A stretch of 7,224 bases of DNA from Bacteroidales bacterium (GTDB lineage Bacteria; Bacteroidota; Bacteroidia; Bacteroidales; UBA7960), in the NCBI GenBank assembly GCA_007120675.1, contig SKNE01000063.1:1-7224 (forward strand), given 5' to 3'. A program made the translations under genes and the position numbers. Shown here piece by piece: positions 1 through 5,874 of this stretch (positions are counted from its first letter, which is position 1; each line of letters begins with the position of its first letter). The notes beneath the pieces are model-generated. The model ran no database searches. It had not been told where the DNA came from and worked only from the letters and a program-made list of their open reading frames with translations.

Positions 1-132
1 CGTTGCCACCACGAGCGGAAATCTATCCTGTAACCTGTTCACCACGGGTATGATCTGATCCCCATTCTTCACGCCGAGGGCTCCTCCTGGTAAGAAATCA
101 TTTTGAATGTCGGTGATCACTAAGGCTTTCAT
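1..132 (-). CDS. pncA: Nicotinamidase/pyrazinamidase, N-terminal 44 residues (cut by window edge)
   Basis: Reading leftwards from the ATG at 130-132, 44 codons stay open to the window edge. The start MKALVITDIQNDFLPGGAL is the hallmark N-terminus of PncA nicotinamidases in the isochorismatase-like hydrolase fold. Asp8 in the DIQNDF motif corresponds to the catalytic Asp of the family's Asp-Lys-Cys triad. The Lys, the Cys and the metal-binding Asp/His residues would lie beyond base 1 and cannot be checked. The enzyme hydrolyses nicotinamide to nicotinate and ammonia in the cytoplasm. The gene sits 41 bases downstream of pncB on the same strand, so the two NAD-salvage enzymes are probably co-transcribed. 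No clear Shine-Dalgarno precedes the ATG. The family call is firm for a fragment this short because the motif is so characteristic. Confidence 0.9.
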   Translation of the reverse strand, partial: MKALVITDIQNDFLPGGALGVKNGDQIIPVVNRLQDRFPLVVAT

Positions 133-173
133 AAATCAATTACAAATCTCTGTTTGGTTTAACATGTAGTGTT

Positions 174-1589
174 TTATAGGTACTCGTGCAACTTTTGTAC
201 CATTGTATCCCTTAGCCCCATGATGCTGTCTGAGATGCCCACCTTATAGATATGTGGAAAATCAAAGCGCTTGTGCTCTTCAGGCAGGCTCATTAAGCGC
301 TCCCCCACCTTTTCCCGGATGCTTTCGGGCGTGGAGGGGGATGAGACCGTCCGGCCATCTTTCATATGGGTGACAAAAAGCTTTTGGTATGGCCTTCCCT
401 TCAGCTCCAGTGATTTCTCTTTCTGAAACGGGTGAATCATCCTTTGGGGGTCCGCTTCACCTGACAACACGATGCAGTCCGCATAAAAACATCCATCATC
501 ACCCAGGTAACGATAGACCTCTTTCTTACCCGGCAGGGTGGTTTTTTGTACGTTCTCAGATATCTTCAGCCGGGGCATCTGGTTGGATGAGGACAATTTG
601 TATACCCCGTCAATTGCTCCGTCCGGACGTCCGATCACCATGCTGGTGCCCACACCAAACACATCAATGGGGGCTTTCTGGTCCAGCAGGCTTTTGATCA
701 CGTGCTCATCCAGCTGGTTGGAGACAACGATTTTCACATAGTCCATACCAGCCTTGTTCAGCATGGCGCGGGCTTTCTTCGCGAAATAGGCCAGGTCGCC
801 GCTATCGAGCCGTACACCCTTGAGGCGCTTTCCTTTGGACTCCAACTCCTTACCTATCTCGATGGCGTTGGGCAACCCACTTTTGAGGGTATTATAGGTG
901 TCGACCAGGAGGACGCAATCGTCGGGAAAGGTGTCGGCGTAGGCCCTGAAAGCATCTTTTTCGTGGTCGTAGCTCTCAATGAAAGAGTGGGCCATCGTCC
1001 CCGCTGCCTTCAGATCATTGTCCCTGGCAGCCATTACGTTGGAGGTGCTGTCAAAACCACCGATAATGGCTGCCCGCGAAGCCATGATGCCACCCAGGCC
1101 CTGGGCCCGCCTCAGGCCAAAATCGCTCAGTGCCCTTTTTCCCGCAGAGTGCCTGATGCGATTTGCTTTTGTGGCGATCAGGGATTGAAAATTCAACACA
1201 TTCAGCAGCAGCGTTTCCACCAGCTGTGTCTCCAGCAGACTGCCCTCCACCCGGAGTATGGGTGCCACTGGAAAAACAATCTCTCCTTCCTGCATGCCTG
1301 TGATCTCCCCTTTGAAACGGAATTCACGCAAGTAATCCAGGTAATCGGGATGGAAATCTGACCGCTGCAGAAAGCGGAGATCCTCCTCGTGGAAACGCAG
1401 GTTTTCAACCAGGGGCAAAAGATCCCCCAGTCCGGCAAAGATCACGTATCCGCCATCGAAGGGGATCTTACGGAAAAAATAATCGAAGCAAGCTGCCTGC
1501 TCGTGACGGCCACTGAGAAAATAGGCCTGGCCCATGGTCAATTGGTACAGGTCTGTATACAGGGGTGAGATGCTCTTTGGGTGCATCAT
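174..1589 (-). CDS. pncB: Nicotinate phosphoribosyltransferase
   Basis: A 471-residue protein, full length for bacterial NAPRTase. It couples nicotinate to PRPP, with ATP hydrolysis, to give nicotinate mononucleotide in the cytoplasm. Visible motifs: YTDLYQLTMGQAY near residues 11-23, FGLRRAQG 157-164, GTMAHSF 197-203, GVRLDSGDL 258-266, SNQLDE 290-295 and VFGVGTSMV 310-318. His201 in GTMAH aligns with the histidine that is autophosphorylated in enterobacterial PncB, so an ATP-coupled mechanism is expected. The protein begins with two ATG codons in a row (1587-1589 and 1584-1586) and either could be used. It lies 19 bases downstream of the nfeD-like gene and 41 bases upstream of pncA, all on the same strand. 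I see no promoter of its own, so it is probably read from the upstream operon promoter. Its pairing with pncA is a classic NAD-salvage arrangement. Confidence 0.96.
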   Translation of the reverse strand: MMHPKSISPLYTDLYQLTMGQAYFLSGRHEQAACFDYFFRKIPFDGGYVIFAGLGDLLPLVENLRFHEEDLRFLQRSDFHPDYLDYLREFRFKGEITGMQEGEIVFPVAPILRVEGSLLETQLVETLLLNVLNFQSLIATKANRIRHSAGKRALSDFGLRRAQGLGGIMASRAAIIGGFDSTSNVMAARDNDLKAAGTMAHSFIESYDHEKDAFRAYADTFPDDCVLLVDTYNTLKSGLPNAIEIGKELESKGKRLKGVRLDSGDLAYFAKKARAMLNKAGMDYVKIVVSNQLDEHVIKSLLDQKAPIDVFGVGTSMVIGRPDGAIDGVYKLSSSNQMPRLKISENVQKTTLPGKKEVYRYLGDDGCFYADCIVLSGEADPQRMIHPFQKEKSLELKGRPYQKLFVTHMKDGRTVSSPSTPESIREKVGERLMSLPEEHKRFDFPHIYKVGISDSIMGLRDTMVQKLHEYL

Positions 1590-1608
1590 ACCGGCTTTTA
1601 ATTTATTG

Positions 1609-3006
1609 TCAGACTTTTACAACAAAGACCTGGGAAGTTTCATATTTAACCACACGAATCCCCTCCCCCTTATCCACGAAGCCTGTCAATGCGGTGGCAT
1701 CATACACCTCATCTTCGATCTCCACCTTCCCACTGGGCCGCAGCATGGTGAATGCCATACCCGTCTTGCCCACCAGTGACCGCATGGTCACGTCGGCTGA
1801 GGTATAGCCTGAGCTCGTTTCCTGGACCGTGTTCAGTGCCAGCTCACCGAACCTGTTGGTGGTAAAAAGTCTTTGTCCCAGGTAAAATGAGCCGGTGAGA
1901 GACAAAAAGAAGGCGATGATAACGATCAGAAAGGCCATCAGCACTTCGTTAAAAGGCACGCCGGTAAAGTCAAAACCCGTATTTCCCACCATGGCCAGTG
2001 CCAGGCCCGATATCATGAAGATGGCCCCCAGCACACCTGTAACCCCAAAACCGGGGATGGCAAACAGCTCGATGGCTATGAGCAATAAGCCAAGGATAAA
2101 CAGGGCGATCTCATAGTGTGTGGCCAGACCCTCCAGGTAGAGGGGCGCAAAATACAGGAGGGCAGCAGATATGGATGCCAGGATGGGGAAACCTATGCCG
2201 GGGGTTTGCAGCTCAAAATAGATGCCCCCAAGGATCAGCATGATAAGAATGCCGCTGACGATGGGGTTGATCAGGAATTGTATGACGCGGTCCGTGAAGG
2301 ACAGCCGTTGCTCAACGATCTCATAGCGCTCAATCCCTGCAAGCTCCAGTACTTCTTCCACACTCTCCGCCATCCCCTCGGCAAAACCAAAACGCATGGC
2401 TTCTGATGCTGTGAAGGTGAGCACCTTACCTGCCTCAATCACCCCCTCAATCTCTATGGATGGGTCCACCATGGCCTGTGCAATATCCGGATCACGGCCC
2501 TTCGCCTCTGCCGTGGAACGCATCATGGAGCGCATGTATGACTGGAATTTGTCCGGCACCACCTCCCCGGTCTGATCCACCACGGTGGCCGCACCGATAT
2601 TGCCCCCTGGCCGCATATAGATACGGTCTGCAGCGATGGATATCAGCGCCCCGGCCGATGCGGCATTGTTGTCCACATACACAATGACGGGGATACGGCT
2701 TTGCATGATGCGTGTGCGGATGGAGTCGGCTGCATCCACCATACCCCCGTAGGTGTTCATGTGCAGGAGAACAAAATCGGCCTGGAGGCTGTCAGCCTCC
2801 ATGAAGGCGCGTTGTGTGCGGTGCAGGGCAGGTGGTGCAATGTTTTGCTTTATTTCGTATTTGTATACCAGGAAAGTCCTGTCGGGGTCTTCAGCCAGGA
2901 CGCGGCTGACCCTGTCATCGCGCACTGCTTGCGCAGCCTGCATGATGGCCGGGATGCACAGCAAAAGGACAACAAAATAAATGGCTCTGTTCATACCTGA
3001 TTGCAT
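1609..3006 (-). CDS. NfeD-like membrane-bound serine protease (ClpP-class), long form
   Basis: A 465-residue protein with the full long-NfeD layout. Residues 5-27 are a signal peptide or anchor (MNRAIYF..., possible cleavage after AQA at 25-27). Residues ~45-225 form a ClpP/crotonase-like protease domain. About five membrane helices follow at ~247-264, 270-290, 298-318, 322-341 and 355-378. Residues ~405-465 are a small beta-rich NfeD (OB-fold) domain. Ser118 in NNAASAGAL fits the nucleophile of the Ser-Lys dyad described for archaeal PH1510. Lys153 in PDKFQSYMRS fits the catalytic lysine by spacing to the following MRSTAE segment. Both are inferred from remembered family sequences. Homologues cleave hydrophobic segments of membrane proteins and are often linked to stomatin/flotillin partners, but none is seen here. 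The first ATG overlaps the upstream stop by one base (TAATG). The ATG at codon 5 is an alternative start. The substrate is unknown. Confidence 0.9.
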   Translation of the reverse strand: MQSGMNRAIYFVVLLLCIPAIMQAAQAVRDDRVSRVLAEDPDRTFLVYKYEIKQNIAPPALHRTQRAFMEADSLQADFVLLHMNTYGGMVDAADSIRTRIMQSRIPVIVYVDNNAASAGALISIAADRIYMRPGGNIGAATVVDQTGEVVPDKFQSYMRSMMRSTAEAKGRDPDIAQAMVDPSIEIEGVIEAGKVLTFTASEAMRFGFAEGMAESVEEVLELAGIERYEIVEQRLSFTDRVIQFLINPIVSGILIMLILGGIYFELQTPGIGFPILASISAALLYFAPLYLEGLATHYEIALFILGLLLIAIELFAIPGFGVTGVLGAIFMISGLALAMVGNTGFDFTGVPFNEVLMAFLIVIIAFFLSLTGSFYLGQRLFTTNRFGELALNTVQETSSGYTSADVTMRSLVGKTGMAFTMLRPSGKVEIEDEVYDATALTGFVDKGEGIRVVKYETSQVFVVKV

Positions 3007-3662
3007 TATTGTTGTGACTTACGATGATCCGCCAGGAATTTCTCCAGGCCAATGTCAGTCAGCGGATGTTTCAACAAACCAAGGATGGGATCCAGGGGAC
3101 AGGTGACCACGTCAGCACCAGCCTCGGCACAGTCCACAATATGCATGCTGTGACGGATACTGGCAGCCAGTACCTGTGTGGGTAAATCGTAATAGCGGTA
3201 TATGTCCACAATCCGGGCAATCAATTCAACACCGTCAGTGGATACGTCGTCAAGCCGGCCGATGAAGGGGGACACATAGGTTGCACCGGCCTTTGCAGCC
3301 AGGATGGCCTGCCCGGGTGAAAAGACCAATGTGCAATTGGTCCTGATCCCTTTCGAGTGAAATGCCCTGATGGCTTTCACCCCCTCCCTGATCATGGGAA
3401 CCTTGACCACTACTTGCGGATGGAGGGCTGCCAAAGCCTCCCCTTCCCTGATGATCCCCTCGTAGTCTGTCGCGATCACCTCGGCACTGACATCCCCATC
3501 AACAATCTCACAGATCGCTACATAGTGCTTACGGATGTTTTCTTCACCGCGAATGCCCTCTTTGGCCATTAGCGAGGGGTTGGTGGTTACCCCATCCAAG
3601 ATGCCCAGATCCATGGCCTCCCGGATCTGATCCAGGTTGGCCGTATCAATAAAAAACCTCAT
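3006..3662 (-). CDS. tal: Small transaldolase of the FSA/TalC family
   Basis: A 218-residue single-domain TIM-barrel aldolase, the size of FSA/TalC proteins (about 215-220). The start chosen is the ATG at 3660-3662, giving MRFFIDTAN. The codon before it is TTG, so a longer start is less likely. Visible active-site elements: Asp6, TTNPS 26-30, the Schiff-base lysine Lys87 in VVVKVP, Thr111, and Ser168 in LAAS. Compared with E. coli FsaA, the discriminating positions read Glu61 (Gln59 in FsaA), Ser131 (Ala129) and Phe133 (Tyr131). These are the transaldolase-type residues. I therefore infer transfer of dihydroxyacetone units between sugar phosphates in the non-oxidative pentose phosphate pathway rather than free fructose-6-phosphate cleavage. 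Automated pipelines may label it fsa. It is the first gene of the minus-strand operon, with a -7 box about 35 bases upstream, and its stop codon overlaps the next start. Confidence 0.92.
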   Translation of the reverse strand: MRFFIDTANLDQIREAMDLGILDGVTTNPSLMAKEGIRGEENIRKHYVAICEIVDGDVSAEVIATDYEGIIREGEALAALHPQVVVKVPMIREGVKAIRAFHSKGIRTNCTLVFSPGQAILAAKAGATYVSPFIGRLDDVSTDGVELIARIVDIYRYYDLPTQVLAASIRHSMHIVDCAEAGADVVTCPLDPILGLLKHPLTDIGLEKFLADHRKSQQ

Positions 3663-3696
3663 CAATGCATGATTAATTCAACAATGAACGAACAGC

Positions 3697-3704
3697 CAAA
3701 GATA
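3697..3704 (-). promoter_or_regulatory. Putative -7 promoter box for the tal-nfeD-pncB-pncA operon
   Basis: The minus strand reads TATCTTTG, a full match to the Bacteroidota -7 consensus TAnnTTTG. It lies 34 bases upstream of the transaldolase ATG, predicting a leader of roughly 30 nt. I see no convincing TTG-type -33 element at the usual distance. The match to the -7 box plus its position is the whole case. No other strong box precedes the operon on this side of ffs. Confidence 0.55.
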
Positions 3705-3845
3705 CTTAATAATTTCCTTTTGGCTTACCCGGTCGGGAAGGCTTTGCAGGGCAGTCAAATCTGACCTAATTATCTGTATATATGCAATATAGCTCTATCC
3801 TGGTTTGGTTGCAAGGAATTAAACAGGCGGGGTGCCGGGATCGGG
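3705..3845. other. Non-coding stretch between the tal promoter and the SRP RNA
   Basis: No credible reading frame, tRNA or riboswitch fold is apparent here. The stretch contains an AT-rich patch at about 3768-3791 (tatctgtatatatgcaata) and a GC-rich segment at 3723-3737 that repeats the CTTACCCG word of the SRP RNA closing stem. It may carry regulatory sequence upstream of the operon promoter, but nothing specific can be claimed. Confidence 0.4.
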
Positions 3846-3861
3846 AAAAAAAACGGGTAAG
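3846..3861 (-). terminator. Intrinsic terminator at the 3' end of ffs
   Basis: On the minus strand the 3' arm of the SRP RNA closing stem, CTTACCCG (3861-3854), is followed directly by eight T residues (3853-3846). The arm pairs perfectly with CGGGTAAG at the RNA 5' end. The closing stem plus T-tract therefore has the form of a rho-independent terminator, although the hairpin spans the whole RNA. This would separate ffs transcription from the tal operon downstream. Confidence 0.6.
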
Positions 3862-3951
3862 ACCGGATATCGCACCGCTACAACCGCCTACCCTTGCTAC
3901 CTTCCGGTCCTGGGGGAATTCAGCGGGAGCTGGTCGTACCCGACTTACCCG
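3854..3951 (-). ncRNA. ffs: Signal recognition particle RNA, small bacterial (4.5S) type
   Basis: Read on the minus strand, this is a roughly 98-nt RNA with the invariant SRP core: CAGGACCGGAAGGTAGCA, covering the GGAA tetraloop at 3905-3902 and the flanking symmetric loop. E. coli 4.5S RNA has CAGGTCCGGAAGGAAGCA, so the U-A pair beside the loop is swapped to A-U here, a compensatory change. The ends pair perfectly (CGGGTAAG with CTTACCCG, 8 bp). A second helix, CGGGTA with TATCCG (one G-U), continues the rod, and CCGCT pairs with AGCGG further in. A T8 tract follows the 3' end and a TACCTTTG box precedes the 5' end. The RNA binds Ffh and FtsY for co-translational membrane targeting. It lies alone in the intergenic region. 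Exact ends are uncertain by a few bases. Confidence 0.93.
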
Positions 3952-3954
3952 CTG

Positions 3955-3962
3955 CAAAGGTA
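3955..3962 (-). promoter_or_regulatory. Putative -7 promoter box for ffs
   Basis: The minus strand reads TACCTTTGC, an exact TAnnTTTG match in a form common before Bacteroidota genes. It ends 3-4 bases before the closing stem of the SRP RNA, so the start site falls at about 3950, in agreement with the RNA fold. No clear -33 element is visible at the expected spacing. Confidence 0.65.
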
Positions 3963-3983
3963 CAAAAAATACCACAGCTTTTG

Positions 3984-3991
3984 TATTTTTG
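3984..3991 (+). promoter_or_regulatory. Putative -7 promoter box for the DUF4199-glycosyltransferase-miaA unit
   Basis: TATTTTTG matches the Bacteroidota TAnnTTTG box and lies 37 bases before the DUF4199 ATG, predicting a leader of about 30 nt. A -33 element is not evident. It forms half of the inverted repeat shared with the ffs promoter. Confidence 0.5.
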
Positions 3992-4028
3992 CAATCGCTT
4001 TGTCTATTTCTAACCTAAATCAATCACC

Positions 4029-4577
4029 ATGGAAACAATGCCGGATAAGGAAGTCAACACCGAAAGCGCCACAAAAACCGGGCTGCTCAAACCCTCATTG
4101 AATGCAGGCTTCATCACGGGAGTGGGCTTAATAGCCCTGTCACTGATTATTTACCTGCTTGGACTGATGGAGGTGACCTGGTTGTCCTATCTCTCTTGGG
4201 TCATTCTGCTGGCAGGGATCATTCTGGGCACCAAACACTTTCGTGATGAACTCAATGGCGGGTTCATCTCTTATGGCAGGGCGCTGGGTTTCGGCACCCT
4301 GGTTGCCCTGTTTGCCTCCTTGCTGGGTGGGATCTTTACCTTTATCTTTTTCAGTTACCTGGCACCGGACGCGCTGGAACAGCTCAGGGATGCGGCTGAA
4401 ATAGGGATGATTGAAAGGGATCCCAATGCCACCGATCAGCAGATTGAGTTTGCCCGGATGATGGTGAATCCTGTCATCATGATGATCGGCAGCATCTTTT
4501 CAATGACCTTTGTGGGCTTTGTCTTTTCGCTTATCACCTCGGCCTTCCTGAAAAAGAAGGATGCGCTGGATGGGTGA
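4029..4577 (+). CDS. DUF4199 family integral membrane protein
   Basis: A 182-residue protein with four hydrophobic helices at about 26-46, 49-68, 84-109 and 148-172. A polar N-terminal tail precedes them and the C-terminus is lysine-rich (KKKDALDG). The segment linking helices 2 and 3, TKHFRDELNGGFISYGRAL (68-86), matches the best conserved part of DUF4199, a family found mainly in Bacteroidota. The segment between helices 3 and 4 (about 110-147) is acidic and helical. The function is unknown and its location should be the inner membrane. The start ATG lacks a Shine-Dalgarno but sits sensibly after a -7 box. The glycosyltransferase gene starts 28 bases after its stop, so the two are probably co-transcribed. 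In Bacteroidota I associate DUF4199 genes with a following glycosyltransferase, although the one here is not the usual dolichol-phosphate-mannose-synthase-like type. Confidence 0.8.
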   Translation: METMPDKEVNTESATKTGLLKPSLNAGFITGVGLIALSLIIYLLGLMEVTWLSYLSWVILLAGIILGTKHFRDELNGGFISYGRALGFGTLVALFASLLGGIFTFIFFSYLAPDALEQLRDAAEIGMIERDPNATDQQIEFARMMVNPVIMMIGSIFSMTFVGFVFSLITSAFLKKKDALDG

Positions 4578-4605
4578 CGGTTGCAGATTTACCACCCGGT
4601 GAACC

Positions 4606-5874
4606 ATGCATCAGGATGATCTTTATGCCACCGTGCACGTAGCCATTCCGGCCATGGGGGAATCGGGCTGGCTGCCCACCGTCCTGGAAAGCCTGATACG
4701 CGAAAAGGCCGGGAAGGTTCGCTTCTGGGTCTGTGTCAACCAGCCTGACGCCTGGTGGACAGACGAAGAGAACCGTTCCGTCTGCCTGGACAACCGCGAT
4801 ACATTGCTTTACCTGCGCAGCCTGGGGGCGGACAATCTGCACATCATCGACCGGAGCAGCCCGGGAAAGGGGTGGAAGGGCAAACAACATGGGGTGGGAC
4901 ACGCAAGAAAGCTGTTGATGGACACCATCGACCGCACGGCCCGGGATACGGATATCCTGCTGAGCCTGGATGCGGACAGCCTCTTTGATCCTGGATATAT
5001 TCAATCGGTGAGGGACTGCTTCCAGTCCTACCCGAATGCCCTGGCCCTGTCCAATCCTTATTTCCACCAGCTCAGCGGTGATGAGCGCCTGGACAGGTCC
5101 ATGTTGCGCTACGAGATCTACATGCGATATTACGTGATCAATATGTGGCGGATCGGCTCTCCTTACTCCTTTACAGCGCTGGGGTCGGCCATGGCCATGC
5201 CCATCCATACCTATCGCAGCATTGGTGGCATCACGCCCAAAAAGAGCGGGGAAGATTTCTACCTGTTGCAAAAGATCAGGAAGGCAGGCTGGATATGCCA
5301 GCACAACAGCCACAAGGTGTATCCTGCAACCCGGTACTCAGACAGGGTGTTCTTTGGCACCGGTCCCGCCCTTATCAAAGGAAGCCGGGGCGACTGGACC
5401 TCCTACCCCATCTACCCCCATGATCTGTTTGACCAGGTTGGCCAAAGCTATGCCCAGTTTCCGGCTCTTTACACCAGGGAGCTGGACACCCCCATAGGTG
5501 AATTCCTGGCCGGGCATTTCAGGGAAAGGGACCCTTTTGCCCCCTTGCGTGCCAATGCCCGTTCGGTGGATCACTTCGTGAGGGCCTGTCACCAGAAAGT
5601 GGATGGATTGAGGGTGTTACAATTCCTTAAAGCGTCATCCAAAAGTCGAAACACCAGCGATGAAGGCCACCTCAAGGCGTGGTATGGCCAGCATCATCCG
5701 CATGTGGCCGGTTCAGACCACAAAACCTGTCAGCATCACCTTAAGCTGAATGAGGATGAGTCCCGGCAGTGGCACCAGCTGGACTTTCAAAAGGCTTCCA
5801 TTTCGCTGCTGGACAAAATCAGATGTGACTTACAGCGCGTCGAGACCAGCTACCAAATCAATGACCTGGCATGA
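4606..5874 (+). CDS. GT-A fold glycosyltransferase (family 2-like), specificity unknown
   Basis: A 422-residue protein without evident membrane segments, so probably cytoplasmic. Residues ~8-260 look like a GT-A domain. A beta strand, ATVHVAIPAMGES (8-20), starts the fold. LSLDADSLFDPGYI (119-132) carries the DXD metal/nucleotide-sugar motif (Asp122-Asp124). ALGSAMAM (191-198) and SGEDFYLLQKIRKAG (214-228) resemble the acceptor and general-base region of GT2 enzymes, with Asp217 the likely base. The segment GVGHARK (96-102) also looks characteristic. Residues ~260-422 fall outside the catalytic domain and match nothing I recognise. They include a histidine-rich stretch (HLKAWYGQHHPHVAG, 355-369). 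The gene follows DUF4199 by 28 bases, and its TGA overlaps the miaA ATG (ATGA), suggesting translational coupling. Donor and acceptor cannot be read from the sequence. No polysaccharide or LPS gene lies within the window. Confidence 0.78.
   Translation: MHQDDLYATVHVAIPAMGESGWLPTVLESLIREKAGKVRFWVCVNQPDAWWTDEENRSVCLDNRDTLLYLRSLGADNLHIIDRSSPGKGWKGKQHGVGHARKLLMDTIDRTARDTDILLSLDADSLFDPGYIQSVRDCFQSYPNALALSNPYFHQLSGDERLDRSMLRYEIYMRYYVINMWRIGSPYSFTALGSAMAMPIHTYRSIGGITPKKSGEDFYLLQKIRKAGWICQHNSHKVYPATRYSDRVFFGTGPALIKGSRGDWTSYPIYPHDLFDQVGQSYAQFPALYTRELDTPIGEFLAGHFRERDPFAPLRANARSVDHFVRACHQKVDGLRVLQFLKASSKSRNTSDEGHLKAWYGQHHPHVAGSDHKTCQHHLKLNEDESRQWHQLDFQKASISLLDKIRCDLQRVETSYQINDLA

Larger units (their letters stand above)
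3953..3993. repeat. Imperfect inverted repeat (15-bp arms) in the divergent promoter region
   Basis: The left arm is TGCAAAGGTACAAAA (3953-3967) and the right arm is TTTTGTATTTTTGCA (3979-3993). The reverse complement of the right arm matches the left at 13 of 15 positions, with an 11-base centre. Each arm contains a -7 promoter box pointing outwards. The symmetry may simply come from two back-to-back promoters, or it may mark a binding site. Confidence 0.6.

Noticed and set aside
143..150. Possible -7 box (GAGATTTG on the minus strand) just before pncA
   Set aside because: It misses the first T of TAnnTTTG and has no -33 element. Operon read-through from upstream is a simpler explanation.
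702..1361. 219-residue open frame on the plus strand opposite pncB
   Set aside because: It lies wholly antisense to a strongly conserved enzyme, has no recognisable domain, and looks like a compositional shadow of the pncB frame.
3782..4101. Short plus-strand frames (3782-4018, 3832-4101) and a minus frame (3766-3975) across the intergenic region
   Set aside because: They cross the SRP RNA and its promoter, and their translations show no protein-like pattern. The RNA explains the conservation.
4534..5313. 259-residue open frame on the minus strand opposite the glycosyltransferase
   Set aside because: The translation is rich in His/Pro/Gln/Val with no domain, overlaps the end of DUF4199 too, and is explained by antisense reading of the GT codons.
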